A stretch of 64,000 nucleotides of DNA from Rhizobium altiplani (GCF_001542405.1 NZ_LNCD01000070.1:62001-126000); one strand, 5' to 3'; counted from the first letter of the stretch, positions 8,408-18,147 are shown. Notes: generated from the sequence alone by a model not told the origin. Translations and numbers: made by a program.

Positions 8408-9799
8408 GTGGATTATATCTCGACCCGCGGCGAAGCCCCTCCCCTCGGTTTTTGTGATGCTTTGCTGGCCGGCCTGGCGCGCGACGGCGGTCTCTACGTG
8501 CCGCGTAAGTGGCCGCATTTCACGAAAAAGGAAATCCGCGCGCTTCGGGGCAAGAGCTACCAGGAGGTCGCCTTTACGATCCTTTCGCCTTTCACCAACG
8601 GCGAGATTCCCGACGAGACGTTCCGCTCCATGATCGACGAGGCTTATGGTACCTTCCGTCACCCTGCGATCGCCCCGCTCGTCCAGACCGGCCCGAACAG
8701 CTTCGTCATGGAGCTGTTCCACGGCACGACGCTGGCGTTCAAGGATGTCGCGATGCAGCTGCTCGCCCGGCTGATGGACTATGCCCTGGAGAAGCGTGGC
8801 GAGCGCGCGACCATTGTCGGCGCCACCTCCGGCGACACTGGCGGCGCGGCGATCGACGCATTTGCCGGTCGCGAACGCACCGACATCTTCATCCTCTTCC
8901 CGAACGGCAAGGTCTCGCCGGTGCAGCAGCGCCAGATGACGACCTCCACGGCCTCCAACGTTCACGCGCTTGCCGTCGAAGGCAATTTCGACGACTGCCA
9001 GAACCTCGTCAAAGCAATGTTCAACGATGCACCTTTCCGCGACCGCGTTAAACTCTCCGGCGTCAACTCGATCAACTGGGCCCGCATCATGGCCCAGATC
9101 GTCTACTACTTCACGACGTCGATCGCGCTTGGCGGACCGGACCGTAAGATTTCGTTTACCGTGCCGACGGGCAATTTCGGCGACATCTTTGCCGGTTACT
9201 GCGCCAAGCGCATGGGCCTGCCGATCGGCAAGCTGGTGGTCGCCACCAACGAGAATGATATCCTCGACCGCACGCTCAAGACCGGCCGCTACGAGATGAA
9301 AACCGTGAAAGCGACGACTTCGCCGTCGATGGACATCCAGATCTCCTCGAACTTCGAGCGGCTGCTGTTCGAGGCCTATGATCGCGACGCATCGAAGGTT
9401 CGCGCGGCGATGAACAGCCTCAAGCAGTCCAACGGCTTCGAGATTGCAAAGGACGCCCTCGCCTTCATCAAAAAGGACTTCCGCGCCGGGCGCGCCAGCG
9501 AAAAGCAGGTCGCCCTGACGATCAAGAAAACCCATGCCGACACCGGCTATCTTCTCGATCCGCATTCGGCAATCGGCGTCTTCGTTGCAGGTAAACACGA
9601 GAAGCCGAACGCGCCGATGGTGACGCTTGCCACCGCACACCCGGCAAAATTCCCCGCCGCCGTAAAATCGGCCTCCGGTATTGACCCCGCGCTTCCGACG
9701 TGGCTTGCTGATCTGATGCACAAGGAGGAGCGCTTTCAGATTGTGAAGCCTGAGCTCAAAGCCATTGAGACCTTCATCGGCGAGCATACTCGGGCCTAA
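8408..9799 (+). CDS. thrC: Threonine synthase
   Basis: A PLP-dependent enzyme making threonine from O-phosphohomoserine, about 463 residues. STRGEAPPLGFCDALLAGLARDGGLYVP is the family N-terminus (written here only to mark residues 4-31). The PLP lysine is in FHGTTLAFKDVAMQLL, and SGDTGGAA binds phosphate. I prefer GTG 8408 because AAGGA lies 8 bases upstream and the protein then begins MDYISTRGE like its homologues; ATG 8399 is the alternative. An M16 peptidase gene follows after 26 bases. The partner kinase gene thrB is about 14 kb away. Confidence 0.95.
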   Translation: MDYISTRGEAPPLGFCDALLAGLARDGGLYVPRKWPHFTKKEIRALRGKSYQEVAFTILSPFTNGEIPDETFRSMIDEAYGTFRHPAIAPLVQTGPNSFVMELFHGTTLAFKDVAMQLLARLMDYALEKRGERATIVGATSGDTGGAAIDAFAGRERTDIFILFPNGKVSPVQQRQMTTSTASNVHALAVEGNFDDCQNLVKAMFNDAPFRDRVKLSGVNSINWARIMAQIVYYFTTSIALGGPDRKISFTVPTGNFGDIFAGYCAKRMGLPIGKLVVATNENDILDRTLKTGRYEMKTVKATTSPSMDIQISSNFERLLFEAYDRDASKVRAAMNSLKQSNGFEIAKDALAFIKKDFRAGRASEKQVALTIKKTHADTGYLLDPHSAIGVFVAGKHEKPNAPMVTLATAHPAKFPAAVKSASGIDPALPTWLADLMHKEERFQIVKPELKAIETFIGEHTRA

Positions 9800-9825
9800 G
9801 TAACGCAGGCGCAGAAAGATAGCCA

Positions 9826-11124
9826 ATGACAGTTGAGTGCACCCGGCTCAAATCCGGGCTGACAGTAGTCACACAGACCATGCCGCATCTGGAAAGCGTT
9901 GCGCTGGGAGTTTGGATCAAATCAGGATCGCGCAACGAGACGACAGACGAGCATGGCATCGCTCACCTGCTCGAGCACATGGCCTTCAAGGGCACGGCAC
10001 GCCGCAGCGCGCGCGAAATCGCTGAAGAAATCGAGGATGTCGGCGGCGAGGTCAATGCCGCAACATCCACGGAAACGACCTCCTACTATGCCCGCGTTCT
10101 TAAGGATCATGTCCCGCTCGCTGTCGACATCCTGGCCGATATCCTGACGGAGTCCGCCTTCGAGGAGGAAGAACTCGAGCGTGAGAAACAGGTCATCCTG
10201 CAGGAAATCAACGCGGCAAACGACACGCCTGACGACGTCGTTTTCGACAAGTTTTCCGAGACCGCCTATCGCGACCAGACCCTCGGCCGGGCGATCCTCG
10301 GCACGCCGCAGACCGTGGTGTCGTTCACGCCGCAGCAGATCCGCGGCTATCTCAGCCGCAATTACACGACCGACCGGATGTTCGTCGTTGCGACCGGCGC
10401 CGTCCGGCACGACGAGTTCGCTCGCATGGTCGAGGAGCGCTTCGCGAGCCTTCCCACCTCGCCATCGGCGACGCCCGTCATGGAGCCTGCAAAATACATC
10501 GGCGGCAATATCCGCGAGACGCGCGACCTGATGGATGCACAGATCCTGCTCGGCTTCGAAGGCAAGGCCTATCACGCCCGCGACTTCTACTGTTCGCAGA
10601 TCCTCGCCAACATCCTCGGCGGCGGCATGTCATCCCGGCTGTTCCAGGAGGTGCGCGAGATCCGCGGCCTCTGCTATTCCATCTACGCCTTCCACTGGGG
10701 TTTCTCCGATACCGGGATCTTCGGCATCCATGCCGCCACCGGTGGCGAGAACCTGCCGGAGCTGGTGCCTGTTATCATTAACGAACTGCACAAGTCGGCG
10801 GCGACGATCGAACAGAAGGAAATCGAACGCGCCCGCGCCCAGATCCGCGCCCAGCTGCTGATGGGCCAGGAAAGCCCCGCCGCCCGCGCCGGCCAGATCG
10901 CAAGGCAGATGATGCTCTACGGCCGCCCCATCTCCAACCAGGAGATGATGGAACGCCTCGAGGGGATCACGGTCGAGCGCCTTACGGATCTTGCGGGACG
11001 CCTGTTCTTCGATACCGTGCCGACGCTCTCGGCCATTGGACCGCTCGAACATCTGGCCCCGATGGAGGATATTACCGCGTCTCTTTCCTCGCCCGATCAC
11101 CAGGGCAAGCAAGCCCTCGTCTGA
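9826..11124 (+). CDS. M16 family zinc peptidase (processing-peptidase-like)
   Basis: 432 residues. The inverted zinc motif HLLEHMAFKGT (HxxEH) lies at residues 46-56, with the third ligand Glu expected in the helix near EVNAATSTETTSYY about 75 residues later. The C-terminal M16 half includes the Gly-rich GGGMSSRLFQEVREIRGLCY segment. Single-chain bacterial M16 enzymes are homologues of the mitochondrial processing peptidase beta subunit. It follows thrC and precedes a GNAT gene by 29 bases. This thrC-M16-GNAT order is, as I recall, common in rhizobia. Confidence 0.92.
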   Translation: MTVECTRLKSGLTVVTQTMPHLESVALGVWIKSGSRNETTDEHGIAHLLEHMAFKGTARRSAREIAEEIEDVGGEVNAATSTETTSYYARVLKDHVPLAVDILADILTESAFEEEELEREKQVILQEINAANDTPDDVVFDKFSETAYRDQTLGRAILGTPQTVVSFTPQQIRGYLSRNYTTDRMFVVATGAVRHDEFARMVEERFASLPTSPSATPVMEPAKYIGGNIRETRDLMDAQILLGFEGKAYHARDFYCSQILANILGGGMSSRLFQEVREIRGLCYSIYAFHWGFSDTGIFGIHAATGGENLPELVPVIINELHKSAATIEQKEIERARAQIRAQLLMGQESPAARAGQIARQMMLYGRPISNQEMMERLEGITVERLTDLAGRLFFDTVPTLSAIGPLEHLAPMEDITASLSSPDHQGKQALV

Positions 11125-11153
11125 TCCCAGATCCATCCTGCCGGGAGTGATCG

Positions 11154-11768
11154 ATGCCAAAATCGGTTTTTCGGTTTCTGTCGCGACAGCCGGATTCGGT
11201 CGAGCTCGAGAACGAGCACTATGTGCTGCGCCTGCCGCGCTACCAGGATTTCAACCAGTGGCACAAGCTGCGGGCGGCGAGCCGGCAGTTCTTGGAACCG
11301 TGGGAGCCGACATGGCGCCGCGACGAGCTGACGGAGGGCTCCTATCGCGCCCGTGTCATCCGCGGCAAGCAGGAGTACGCTTCCGGCCAGGCCATTCCGC
11401 TCCTTCTGTTTCACAAACAGGGCATGACGCTGCTCGGCGGCATCACGATCGGCTACATCAGGCGCGGGGCGGCACAAAGCTGCATGATCGGCTACTGGAT
11501 GGGCGAGGCTTATGCCGGTCAGGGTCATATGTTCGCCGCACTTCAATTGGTTATACCCTACATCTTCGCAGGGCTCGAGTTGCACCGTATCGAAGCAGCC
11601 TGTATTCCAGACAATGCTCGGAGCATCCGCCTGCTTGAAAAAGCCGGGTTTCAGCGGGAAGGCTATCTGCGCGGATACTTGAAAATCAACGGTCATTGGC
11701 ACGACCATGTAATGTTCTCATTGCTCGCCACCGACACGGATAAAGGCAGGATAACCGACAGCCGATGA
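11154..11768 (+). CDS. RimJ/RimL-type GNAT N-acetyltransferase
   Basis: 204 residues with a GNAT fold: YVLRLPRYQDFNQWHKLR near the start, acceptor-region WEPTWRRDEL, acetyl-CoA-binding YWMGEAYAGQGHMFAAL, and the C-terminal LHRIEAACIPDNARSIRLL..AGFQREGYLRGYLKI block typical of RimJ (ribosomal-protein-alanine acetyltransferase). GGGAGTGATCG precedes the ATG. The stop overlaps the next gene's ATG by 4 bases, indicating coupled translation with the c-di-GMP protein. Confidence 0.9.
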   Translation: MPKSVFRFLSRQPDSVELENEHYVLRLPRYQDFNQWHKLRAASRQFLEPWEPTWRRDELTEGSYRARVIRGKQEYASGQAIPLLLFHKQGMTLLGGITIGYIRRGAAQSCMIGYWMGEAYAGQGHMFAALQLVIPYIFAGLELHRIEAACIPDNARSIRLLEKAGFQREGYLRGYLKINGHWHDHVMFSLLATDTDKGRITDSR

Positions 11769-14677
11769 CCAACAACCGCATGCTGCTCTCATCACCGGCC
11801 AGGCGATCGATCGCGGTGATCGCAGCTCTCTTGCTGTCAGCCATCCTGCTAGTGGCTGGCCACGTTCAGGCCGCCGAACCGGTCAAGATTTCCCGCGACG
11901 ACACGGCACTCGACCTGACTGCCACGACGGAGATCTACGCCAACCAGGGCGAAGCCTTTCAGGTCTCGACCGCTGCCGGTGCCGACGGTATCCGTCGCCG
12001 TATTGAGGTACGTGCCAGCTCCGACAATCACCAGGGCGACTGGGCCGTCTTCGCGCTTGCCAACGTCTCCGACGAGCAGCTTGAGCGCGTGATCGTGGCC
12101 CCCCACTTCCGCCTCGTGAATTCCAAGCTTTTCTGGCCGGACCTCGGTTCGCAGCGCGTTATCGCCATTACGCCGAGCGAAGGCTTTGCGCTCGACCGGC
12201 AGCCGAGCGACGAGGCGGACGTGTTTCGCATCACGCTCAACCCCGGCGCCGTCATCACCTTCGTTGCTGAGCTGACGACGCCGGAGCTGCCGCAGATCTA
12301 CCTCTGGGAACCCGACGCCTACAAGGACACGATCAACGCGTTCACGCTCTATCGCGGCATCGTGCTCGGCATTGCCGGCCTGCTGGCGGTGTTCCTGACT
12401 ATCCTTTTCGTCGTCAAGGGCACGTCGATGCTGCCGGCAACGGCGGCACTCGCCTGGGCCGTCCTCGGCTACATTTGCGTCGACTTCGGCTTTCTCGGTA
12501 AACTGATCAGCATTGCGTCGACCGACCAGCGAATATGGCGCGCCTGTGCGGAAGTCGCCCTTGCCTCCAGCTTCGTCATCTTTCTGTTCACCTATCTCAA
12601 CCTCAACCGGTGGCACACGCACCTCGGCTACGTGACGCTCGCCTGGGTGCTCGGCCTGGCGTTGCTTTTCGGCGTCGCGATCTACGACCCGGCAATTGCC
12701 GCAGGCATCGCGCGCCTCTCCTTCGCGCTGACCGCGACGTTGGGCCTTCTGCTGATCGTCTACCTCGGGCTCAACCGCTATGACCGCGCGATCCTGCTGG
12801 TCCCGGCCTGGGCCTTGATCCTTGTCTGGATCTTCGGTGCATGGCTGACGATTACCGGCCGGCTCGATAACGACATCATCCAGCCCGCACTCGGCGGCGG
12901 CCTTGTTCTCATCGTCCTGCTGATCGGCTTTACCGTGATGCAGCACGCCTTTGCTGGCGGCGCGTTCCAGCAAGGGCTGTTTTCCGATCTCGAGCGTCAA
13001 TCGCTGGCTCTAACGGGCTCGGGTGATACGGTTTGGGACTGGGATGTGGCGCGCGATCGTATCGTCACGATACCCGATGTCTCCGTCAAGCTCGGCCTCC
13101 CGCTCGGCGCTATGCATGGCGCCGCGCGCAATTGGCTGCCGCGGCTGCATCCCGACGATCGCGACCGCTTCCGCGCGACGCTTGATGTGCTCCTTGAACA
13201 TCGCCGCGGGCGACTAAACCACGAGTTCCGCATCCGCGCGGAAGACGGTCATTTCCACTGGCTTCTCATCCGCGCGCGGCCTGTGCTTGGCTCGAACGGT
13301 GAGATCATCCGCTGCGTCGGCACCATCATCGACGTCACCGAACAGAAGAACTCCGTCGAGCGGCTGCTCCACGACGCACTGCACGACAACCTGACCGGCT
13401 TGCCGAACCGCCAGCTGTTCCTCGATCGCCTGCAGGCCGTGCTGGCATTGGCGCCCGGTGGCGAGACGCTGCGCCCGACGGTGATGGTGATCGATATCGA
13501 CCGCTATAAGCTGGTGAACGATACGCTCGGGATCGCCGCCGGCGACAATATCCTGATCGCGCTCACGCGCCGCCTGCGCCGCCTCCTCAAGCCGCAGGAT
13601 ACGCTCGCGCGCCTCTCCGGCGATCAGTTCGGTCTCATCCTGACGTCCGAACGCGATCCGACGAAGGTGGCCGATTTTGCCGATGCAATCAGCAAGGCGA
13701 TCATGGTGCCGATCAACTTCTCCAATCGCGAGATCATCCTGACGGCGTCGATCGGGCTGGCCTCCTTCGTCGATCAGCAGGAAAGTGCTGCGGGCATGCT
13801 CAGCGACGCGGAGCTCGCGATGTACCGGGCAAAGCGCGCCGGCGGCAATCGCGTCGAGCCGTTCCAGCCCGCCTTCCGCGATTTCGGCGCCGACCGGCTG
13901 CAGCTCGAATCCGACCTGCGCCGCGCCATCGAGCGCAAGGAACTGTCGATGGTCTACCAGCCGATCGCAGGGCTTGAAGACGTGGAGATCGCCGGCTTCG
14001 AAGCTTTGATGCGATGGGAGCATCCGAAACGCGGCAGCATTCCGCCTTCGGAGTTCATACCGATCGCGGAGGCATCCGACATTATCGACATGCTCGGCCG
14101 CTTCGCGCTGGAGCAGGCGACGAACGACCTGATGGGCTGGGAGAACCAGACGGGCGAACTGCCGATCTTCGTCTCGATCAACCTCTCCAGTGCGCAGTTG
14201 CTTAACAACGAGCTTTTCGACGACGTCCGCTCGGTGCTGGCGAAGACCCATTGCGATCCGTCACGCCTGAAACTCGAGCTGACGGAATCCATGGTCATGG
14301 AGAACCCGGAACAGGCGCGCCTCGTTCTCGAGAAGCTGCGCGAAATGGGCCTTGGCCTTGCTCTGGATGATTTCGGATCCGGCTATTCGTCGCTTGCCTA
14401 TCTGACGCGCTTCCCGTTCGACACGATCAAGCTCGACAAGACGATGGTGTGCGACACTAGCGACAAGAAGGCGACCGTGATTCGCTCCGTGATCGCCATG
14501 GCGCGCGAACTGGATATGAAGGTCGTTGCCGAGGGGATCGAGTCCAACGAGGATGCGATGGAACTCGCCAAGATGGGCTGCACCTTCGGGCAAAGCTATC
14601 TGTTCGGACCGCCGATGGCATCGGAGTCCGTCTTGCGGCTGCTGAAGGAGCGGTTCCCGCTGACGAAGCGCGCCTAG
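11765..14677 (+). CDS. 7TM-PAS-GGDEF-EAL protein with degenerate GGDEF site
   Basis: 970 residues. A signal peptide ends near VQAAEP (about 37). A periplasmic domain follows (about 40-190), then seven membrane segments (about 196-395) like 7TMR-DISM receptors. A PAS domain (about 410-530) with a PAC-like VGTIIDVTEQK leads to a GGDEF domain whose active site reads SGDQF (618-622), so cyclase activity is doubtful. The EAL domain has EAL at 746-748 plus ELTES, LDDFGSGYSSLAYL and AEGIES, so phosphodiesterase activity is expected. The protein likely lowers c-di-GMP in response to an envelope signal. It is translationally coupled to the preceding GNAT gene. Confidence 0.93.
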   Translation: MTNNRMLLSSPARRSIAVIAALLLSAILLVAGHVQAAEPVKISRDDTALDLTATTEIYANQGEAFQVSTAAGADGIRRRIEVRASSDNHQGDWAVFALANVSDEQLERVIVAPHFRLVNSKLFWPDLGSQRVIAITPSEGFALDRQPSDEADVFRITLNPGAVITFVAELTTPELPQIYLWEPDAYKDTINAFTLYRGIVLGIAGLLAVFLTILFVVKGTSMLPATAALAWAVLGYICVDFGFLGKLISIASTDQRIWRACAEVALASSFVIFLFTYLNLNRWHTHLGYVTLAWVLGLALLFGVAIYDPAIAAGIARLSFALTATLGLLLIVYLGLNRYDRAILLVPAWALILVWIFGAWLTITGRLDNDIIQPALGGGLVLIVLLIGFTVMQHAFAGGAFQQGLFSDLERQSLALTGSGDTVWDWDVARDRIVTIPDVSVKLGLPLGAMHGAARNWLPRLHPDDRDRFRATLDVLLEHRRGRLNHEFRIRAEDGHFHWLLIRARPVLGSNGEIIRCVGTIIDVTEQKNSVERLLHDALHDNLTGLPNRQLFLDRLQAVLALAPGGETLRPTVMVIDIDRYKLVNDTLGIAAGDNILIALTRRLRRLLKPQDTLARLSGDQFGLILTSERDPTKVADFADAISKAIMVPINFSNREIILTASIGLASFVDQQESAAGMLSDAELAMYRAKRAGGNRVEPFQPAFRDFGADRLQLESDLRRAIERKELSMVYQPIAGLEDVEIAGFEALMRWEHPKRGSIPPSEFIPIAEASDIIDMLGRFALEQATNDLMGWENQTGELPIFVSINLSSAQLLNNELFDDVRSVLAKTHCDPSRLKLELTESMVMENPEQARLVLEKLREMGLGLALDDFGSGYSSLAYLTRFPFDTIKLDKTMVCDTSDKKATVIRSVIAMARELDMKVVAEGIESNEDAMELAKMGCTFGQSYLFGPPMASESVLRLLKERFPLTKRA

Positions 14678-14706
14678 CCGACCCGCGACCCAAGCTATGC
14701 CGCTCC

Positions 14707-15774
14707 CTATTGCGGCGCAGCGGATCCCGCTATCAGCTGATGCATGTATTCAAGCTTGGTGACCACCGGCGCTGAGAGCACGAACGGATAGGAATCGGGC
14801 TGTCCCATGCTGCGCTGTATCGAGTTGATCGCAACGCTGAGCGGCACCCACTCATCGACAAGCTGATCGGCACTTGCTGCCCTGTAGGGGTCGAAATCCA
14901 CCTCGGCCGCCATCTCTTCGTGACCGCGGGGATCAATTGCAACGCCGAAGGCTCGAGCGGTCTCCAAGGTATCGACAATGTGAAGGTAATGAGCAAAACA
15001 CTCAGCGAAGTCCTCCCAGGGATGAACGCTGGCATAAGCACTGACGAAACTCTCTTGCCAGCCGGGCGGAGCGCCATTCGCGTAGTGCCGTGCAAGGGCT
15101 TCGCTGTAGTCTTTGCGCTCATCGCCGAACACCGCTCGGAATCCATCGAAGGCGGTCCTATCGCGCACGAGGCGGTTCCAGATGAAATGACCCGTCTCGT
15201 GGCGGAAATGACCGAGCAGCGTCCGGTAAGGTTCGTTCATCGAGGTGCGAGCCTGTTCGCGCGTGACGTCGTCGGCCTCGGCGGCCCGAATTGCGATAAG
15301 GCCCTCCTCGTGTCCCGTCATCGCTGGCACGACGCTGCCGTCTTCCTTGACGGTGTCTTCGAGGAAGTCGAAAACCAGGCCGCCTACGGGATCCTGCGTG
15401 CGGTCCGGGTGCGGCAGCCGCCAACGCAAGAGGGAGTAGAAGAGGTGCCGCTGTGCCTGGCTGATGCGGCGCCACCGATCGACGCCATCTTGCGTCGCTG
15501 AATTCGGCACAAGCCTGTTATGCCGGCAGGCGACGCAGTAATCCCCCGCGTCTCCGTCCTCCACCAGCCAGTTGCAGACGTCGAGGCCGGCATTGGCACA
15601 GAAGCGCACCAGATCCGGCTGAGCCACGTATTGCCAGACATCGCCGTCCTGCTGCTGAACTGCATGCATGCGCAGACTATTCGACAGGAAGCCAAGGCGA
15701 TGACCGCACCGAACACACTGGCGATTGTCGAAATGAACAACCTGGTCGCAGTTGTCACATACAAAGAGCCTCAA
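14707..15774 (-). CDS. Putative zinc-binding metallopeptidase (zinc-ribbon plus HExGH)
   Basis: 355 residues. The N-terminus carries a zinc-ribbon with CDNCD at 6-10 and CVRCG at about 20-24, and another CVAC pair near 82. The catalytic-looking motif HFRHETGHFIW (about 188-198) resembles the HExxH class, and a later Glu/Tyr-rich EDFAECFAHYLHI could supply the third ligand. This matches a family annotated as putative zinc-binding metallopeptidase. There is no signal peptide, so it is cytosolic. Substrate unknown. Convergent with the GGDEF-EAL gene. Confidence 0.85.
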   Translation of the reverse strand: MRLFVCDNCDQVVHFDNRQCVRCGHRLGFLSNSLRMHAVQQQDGDVWQYVAQPDLVRFCANAGLDVCNWLVEDGDAGDYCVACRHNRLVPNSATQDGVDRWRRISQAQRHLFYSLLRWRLPHPDRTQDPVGGLVFDFLEDTVKEDGSVVPAMTGHEEGLIAIRAAEADDVTREQARTSMNEPYRTLLGHFRHETGHFIWNRLVRDRTAFDGFRAVFGDERKDYSEALARHYANGAPPGWQESFVSAYASVHPWEDFAECFAHYLHIVDTLETARAFGVAIDPRGHEEMAAEVDFDPYRAASADQLVDEWVPLSVAINSIQRSMGQPDSYPFVLSAPVVTKLEYMHQLIAGSAAPQ

Positions 15775-15929
15775 CGCGCGCCTCCCTCGGGATGGGGATC
15801 AAAAACCCATCGTGCAACATGGACGGCGGGCAATTTCCGGTCGTGGTTTCCATCAACCTGCTTCTCCTGACTGGGCCTTATTGCCCGCGCCAGCAGAGAA
15901 CGCGCTTTTTTTGCAGATCGTTCCGCCGA

Positions 15930-16529
15930 TCAGGCGTGGCCGGCTTCGGCTGAGAGCATGGCGGCATTGATACCCATTGCGGCCAGTGCTCGCTCGTACT
16001 TGTCGTCGAGGCTGCGATCGAAGATCAGCTCCTCATTCGCCGCGCATGTGAGCCAGCCATTGTTGCCGACTTCGGCTTCCAGCTGTCCCGCACCCCAGCC
16101 GGCATAGCCGAGCAGCATGGTCGCCCGCTTCGGTCCCTTGCCATTGGAAATGGCGCGGATGATGTCGAGCGTTGCCGTCATGCAGATATCGTCACTGACG
16201 GGAATGCTGGATTCGCAGAGATAGTCATCGGAGTGCAGCACGAAGCCGCGGCCGCTTTCCACGGGCCCACCCGTCTGGATCGGGCAATCATGCTGAGGAA
16301 GGAGGATAGCTTCTTCGTCCTTGATCATTTCGAGATGCAGGAGAACATCAGTAAAGGTCAGCTCTTGCGGGCGGTTGATCACGAACCCCATCGCGCCCGC
16401 ATCCGAATGGGCGCAGATGTAGATCACCGTGCGGGCGAAATTGCGATCCTCCATGCCCGGCATGGCAATGAGAAACTGGCCATCGAAGAAGCCGCGTTCT
16501 CTTTTGTTTTTCACGGTCGCCAAGGACAT
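15930..16529 (-). CDS. YqgE/AlgH family protein
   Basis: 199 residues from ATG 16529 (AAGGAGG just upstream; GTG 16532 is also possible). The sequence [22 protein letters not shown] and [10 protein letters not shown], then [15 protein letters not shown], are signature regions of YqgE/AlgH. The family is widespread and its structure is known, but its role is not settled (AlgH was linked to alginate regulation in Pseudomonas). It is divergent from the DsbD-alpha-like gene across a 140-base gap. Confidence 0.92.
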   Translation of the reverse strand: MSLATVKNKRERGFFDGQFLIAMPGMEDRNFARTVIYICAHSDAGAMGFVINRPQELTFTDVLLHLEMIKDEEAILLPQHDCPIQTGGPVESGRGFVLHSDDYLCESSIPVSDDICMTATLDIIRAISNGKGPKRATMLLGYAGWGAGQLEAEVGNNGWLTCAANEELIFDRSLDDKYERALAAMGINAAMLSAEAGHA

Positions 16530-16669
16530 CACTCCTCCTTCTGCCAGACCGCGCTAGGCCCCGACACCATGAGCATGAGCCAATGTCACGGATCAATCAA
16601 CTGAAAATGAAAACTTAAATGTACGCGAGTTCTAGCCGAGCATAGGGATTTTCAATACATCATTGATCC

Positions 16670-17506
16670 ATGCAGACTATTTCACTCACCATCCGCCAAT
16701 TCGGTTCCGCCCTGTGCCTGTTCGTCGCCGTGCTGCAGTTTTCTCAGCCCGCCAGGGCGGAGATGAGCGCCTGGGCCGACAACGAGGGCGGTCGGATGCG
16801 CCTGATCGCGCTTCCGCCCGATGCAAACGGAAATATTCGCGCCGGATTGCAGATCGAGCCGAAGCCAGGCTGGATCACCTATTGGCGCGAACCGGGCAAC
16901 AGCGGCATCCCGCCTCAAGTCACTCTCTCCTCCGAAGGCGTGTCGCTCGACAAGATGAGCTACCCCGTCCCAAAGCACATTGTCGCCGACAAGATCGATG
17001 AGGTTGCCTACGACGCGCCTGTCACCTTCCCGCTGCAACTGACGGCGAAAGACCCTGCTCTTCATGAGCTCAAGGCAAACGCCTTTATCGGCATCTGCGA
17101 GGAAATCTGCATCCCCTTCCAGGCAGAGCTATCGCTGACCTTTAAACAATTGGCCCAGTCGCGGCCGGCCGAAGAGGCCATTCTCAGGGATGCCGAGGCA
17201 GCCTTGCCACAAGCCGCCTCCTCCGCATTCAAAGTCGACGACCACGCGCTGTCGGCCGACATGAAGCAACTTTCCCTCAGCATTACCCTGCCGGAGAGTG
17301 GCGAGAGCGCGCCTGAGGTGATCGTCACAGGCCCGAGCGGGCGCGTCTTTACCAAACAGACGGCAACCCATCGCGACGGTCGCAACTTCACGACGACGCT
17401 GTCCGTGGACAAGCTTCCCAAGGCATATGACCTCAGCGGAAAGACATGGAGCGCTCTTGTCATCGACGGCTCGCGCGCCATCGAGACACCGCTTGCCTTT
17501 GAGTGA
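16670..17506 (+). CDS. DsbD alpha-domain-like periplasmic protein
   Basis: 278 residues with a signal peptide ending near PARA (about 30). The sequence PKPGWITYWREPGNSGIPP followed by FIGICEEICIPF, with a CxxxC pair at about 143-147, matches the N-terminal domain of DsbD, which passes electrons to periplasmic thiol partners. The DsbD transmembrane and C-terminal thioredoxin domains are absent, so it must pair with a separate membrane reductase or act differently. A peroxiredoxin gene follows after 62 bases, a sensible redox neighbour. Confidence 0.88.
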   Translation: MQTISLTIRQFGSALCLFVAVLQFSQPARAEMSAWADNEGGRMRLIALPPDANGNIRAGLQIEPKPGWITYWREPGNSGIPPQVTLSSEGVSLDKMSYPVPKHIVADKIDEVAYDAPVTFPLQLTAKDPALHELKANAFIGICEEICIPFQAELSLTFKQLAQSRPAEEAILRDAEAALPQAASSAFKVDDHALSADMKQLSLSITLPESGESAPEVIVTGPSGRVFTKQTATHRDGRNFTTTLSVDKLPKAYDLSGKTWSALVIDGSRAIETPLAFE

Positions 17507-17568
17507 TCTCGTTCTATAGTCGCGCCAAAATCGCGGCACTAGTGCCGCCATATGACAAGGAGACGTCC

Positions 17569-18054
17569 ATGACCATCGCAATCGGCGACAAGCTTCCTGC
17601 GGCCACTTTCAAGGAAAAGACGTCGGATGGCCCGGTCGAAATTTCGACGGAGCAGCTTTTCAACGGCAAGCGCGTTGTTCTCTTTGCGGTCCCCGGCGCG
17701 TTCACGCCCACCTGCTCGCTGAACCACCTGCCGGGTTATCTCGAGAACCGCGACACCATCCTTTCCAAAGGCGTCGATGACATCGCCGTCGTCGCCGTCA
17801 ACGATTGGCACGTGATGGGTGCCTGGGCCCAGTCTTCGGGCGGCATGGGCAAGATCCACTTCCTCGCCGACTGGGACGCGGGCTTTACCAAGGCGCTTGG
17901 CCTCGACACCGATCTCTCGGCAGGCGGTCTCGGCGTTCGCTCGAAGCGTTACTCGATGCTCGTCGAAGACGGCGTCGTGAAATCACTGAATGTCGAAGAA
18001 AGCCCAGGTCAGGCTACGGTTTCCGGCGCCGCCAGGATGCTGGAACAGCTGTAA
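17569..18054 (+). CDS. Peroxiredoxin (Prx5/AhpC-TSA type)
   Basis: 161 residues from ATG 17569, with AAGGAGA 6 bases upstream. The peroxidatic motif is PGAFTPTCSLNHLPGY (Cys near 49). The DWDAGFTKALGLDTDLS and RSKRYSMLVEDGVV segments match the Prx5 (redoxin) subfamily. No clear second conserved Cys in the usual resolving position is seen, so it may use glutathione or another thiol. It reduces hydrogen peroxide and organic peroxides in the cytosol. A strong terminator follows. Confidence 0.93.
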   Translation: MTIAIGDKLPAATFKEKTSDGPVEISTEQLFNGKRVVLFAVPGAFTPTCSLNHLPGYLENRDTILSKGVDDIAVVAVNDWHVMGAWAQSSGGMGKIHFLADWDAGFTKALGLDTDLSAGGLGVRSKRYSMLVEDGVVKSLNVEESPGQATVSGAARMLEQL

Positions 18055-18077
18055 GGCTTCGAGCCTCAACCAAACTG

Positions 18078-18103
18078 AAAGCGGCCCATGCGGCCGCTTT
18101 TTT
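18078..18103 (+). terminator. Intrinsic terminator after the peroxiredoxin gene
   Basis: AAAGCGGCC (18078-18086) pairs with GGCCGCTTT (18092-18100) over a 5-base loop and runs into TTTTTT. It is about 25 bases past the stop codon, and separates the redox genes from the metal-transport operon. Confidence 0.88.
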
Positions 18104-18147
18104 GTTTCGTCGTCAAAGTTCACAGCACGCCATTTTTTTGCCTCATT

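Noticed and set aside
8393..9826. A 477-codon open frame antisense to thrC
   Set aside because: It is a codon-bias artefact. thrC on the other strand is fully supported by its catalytic motifs.
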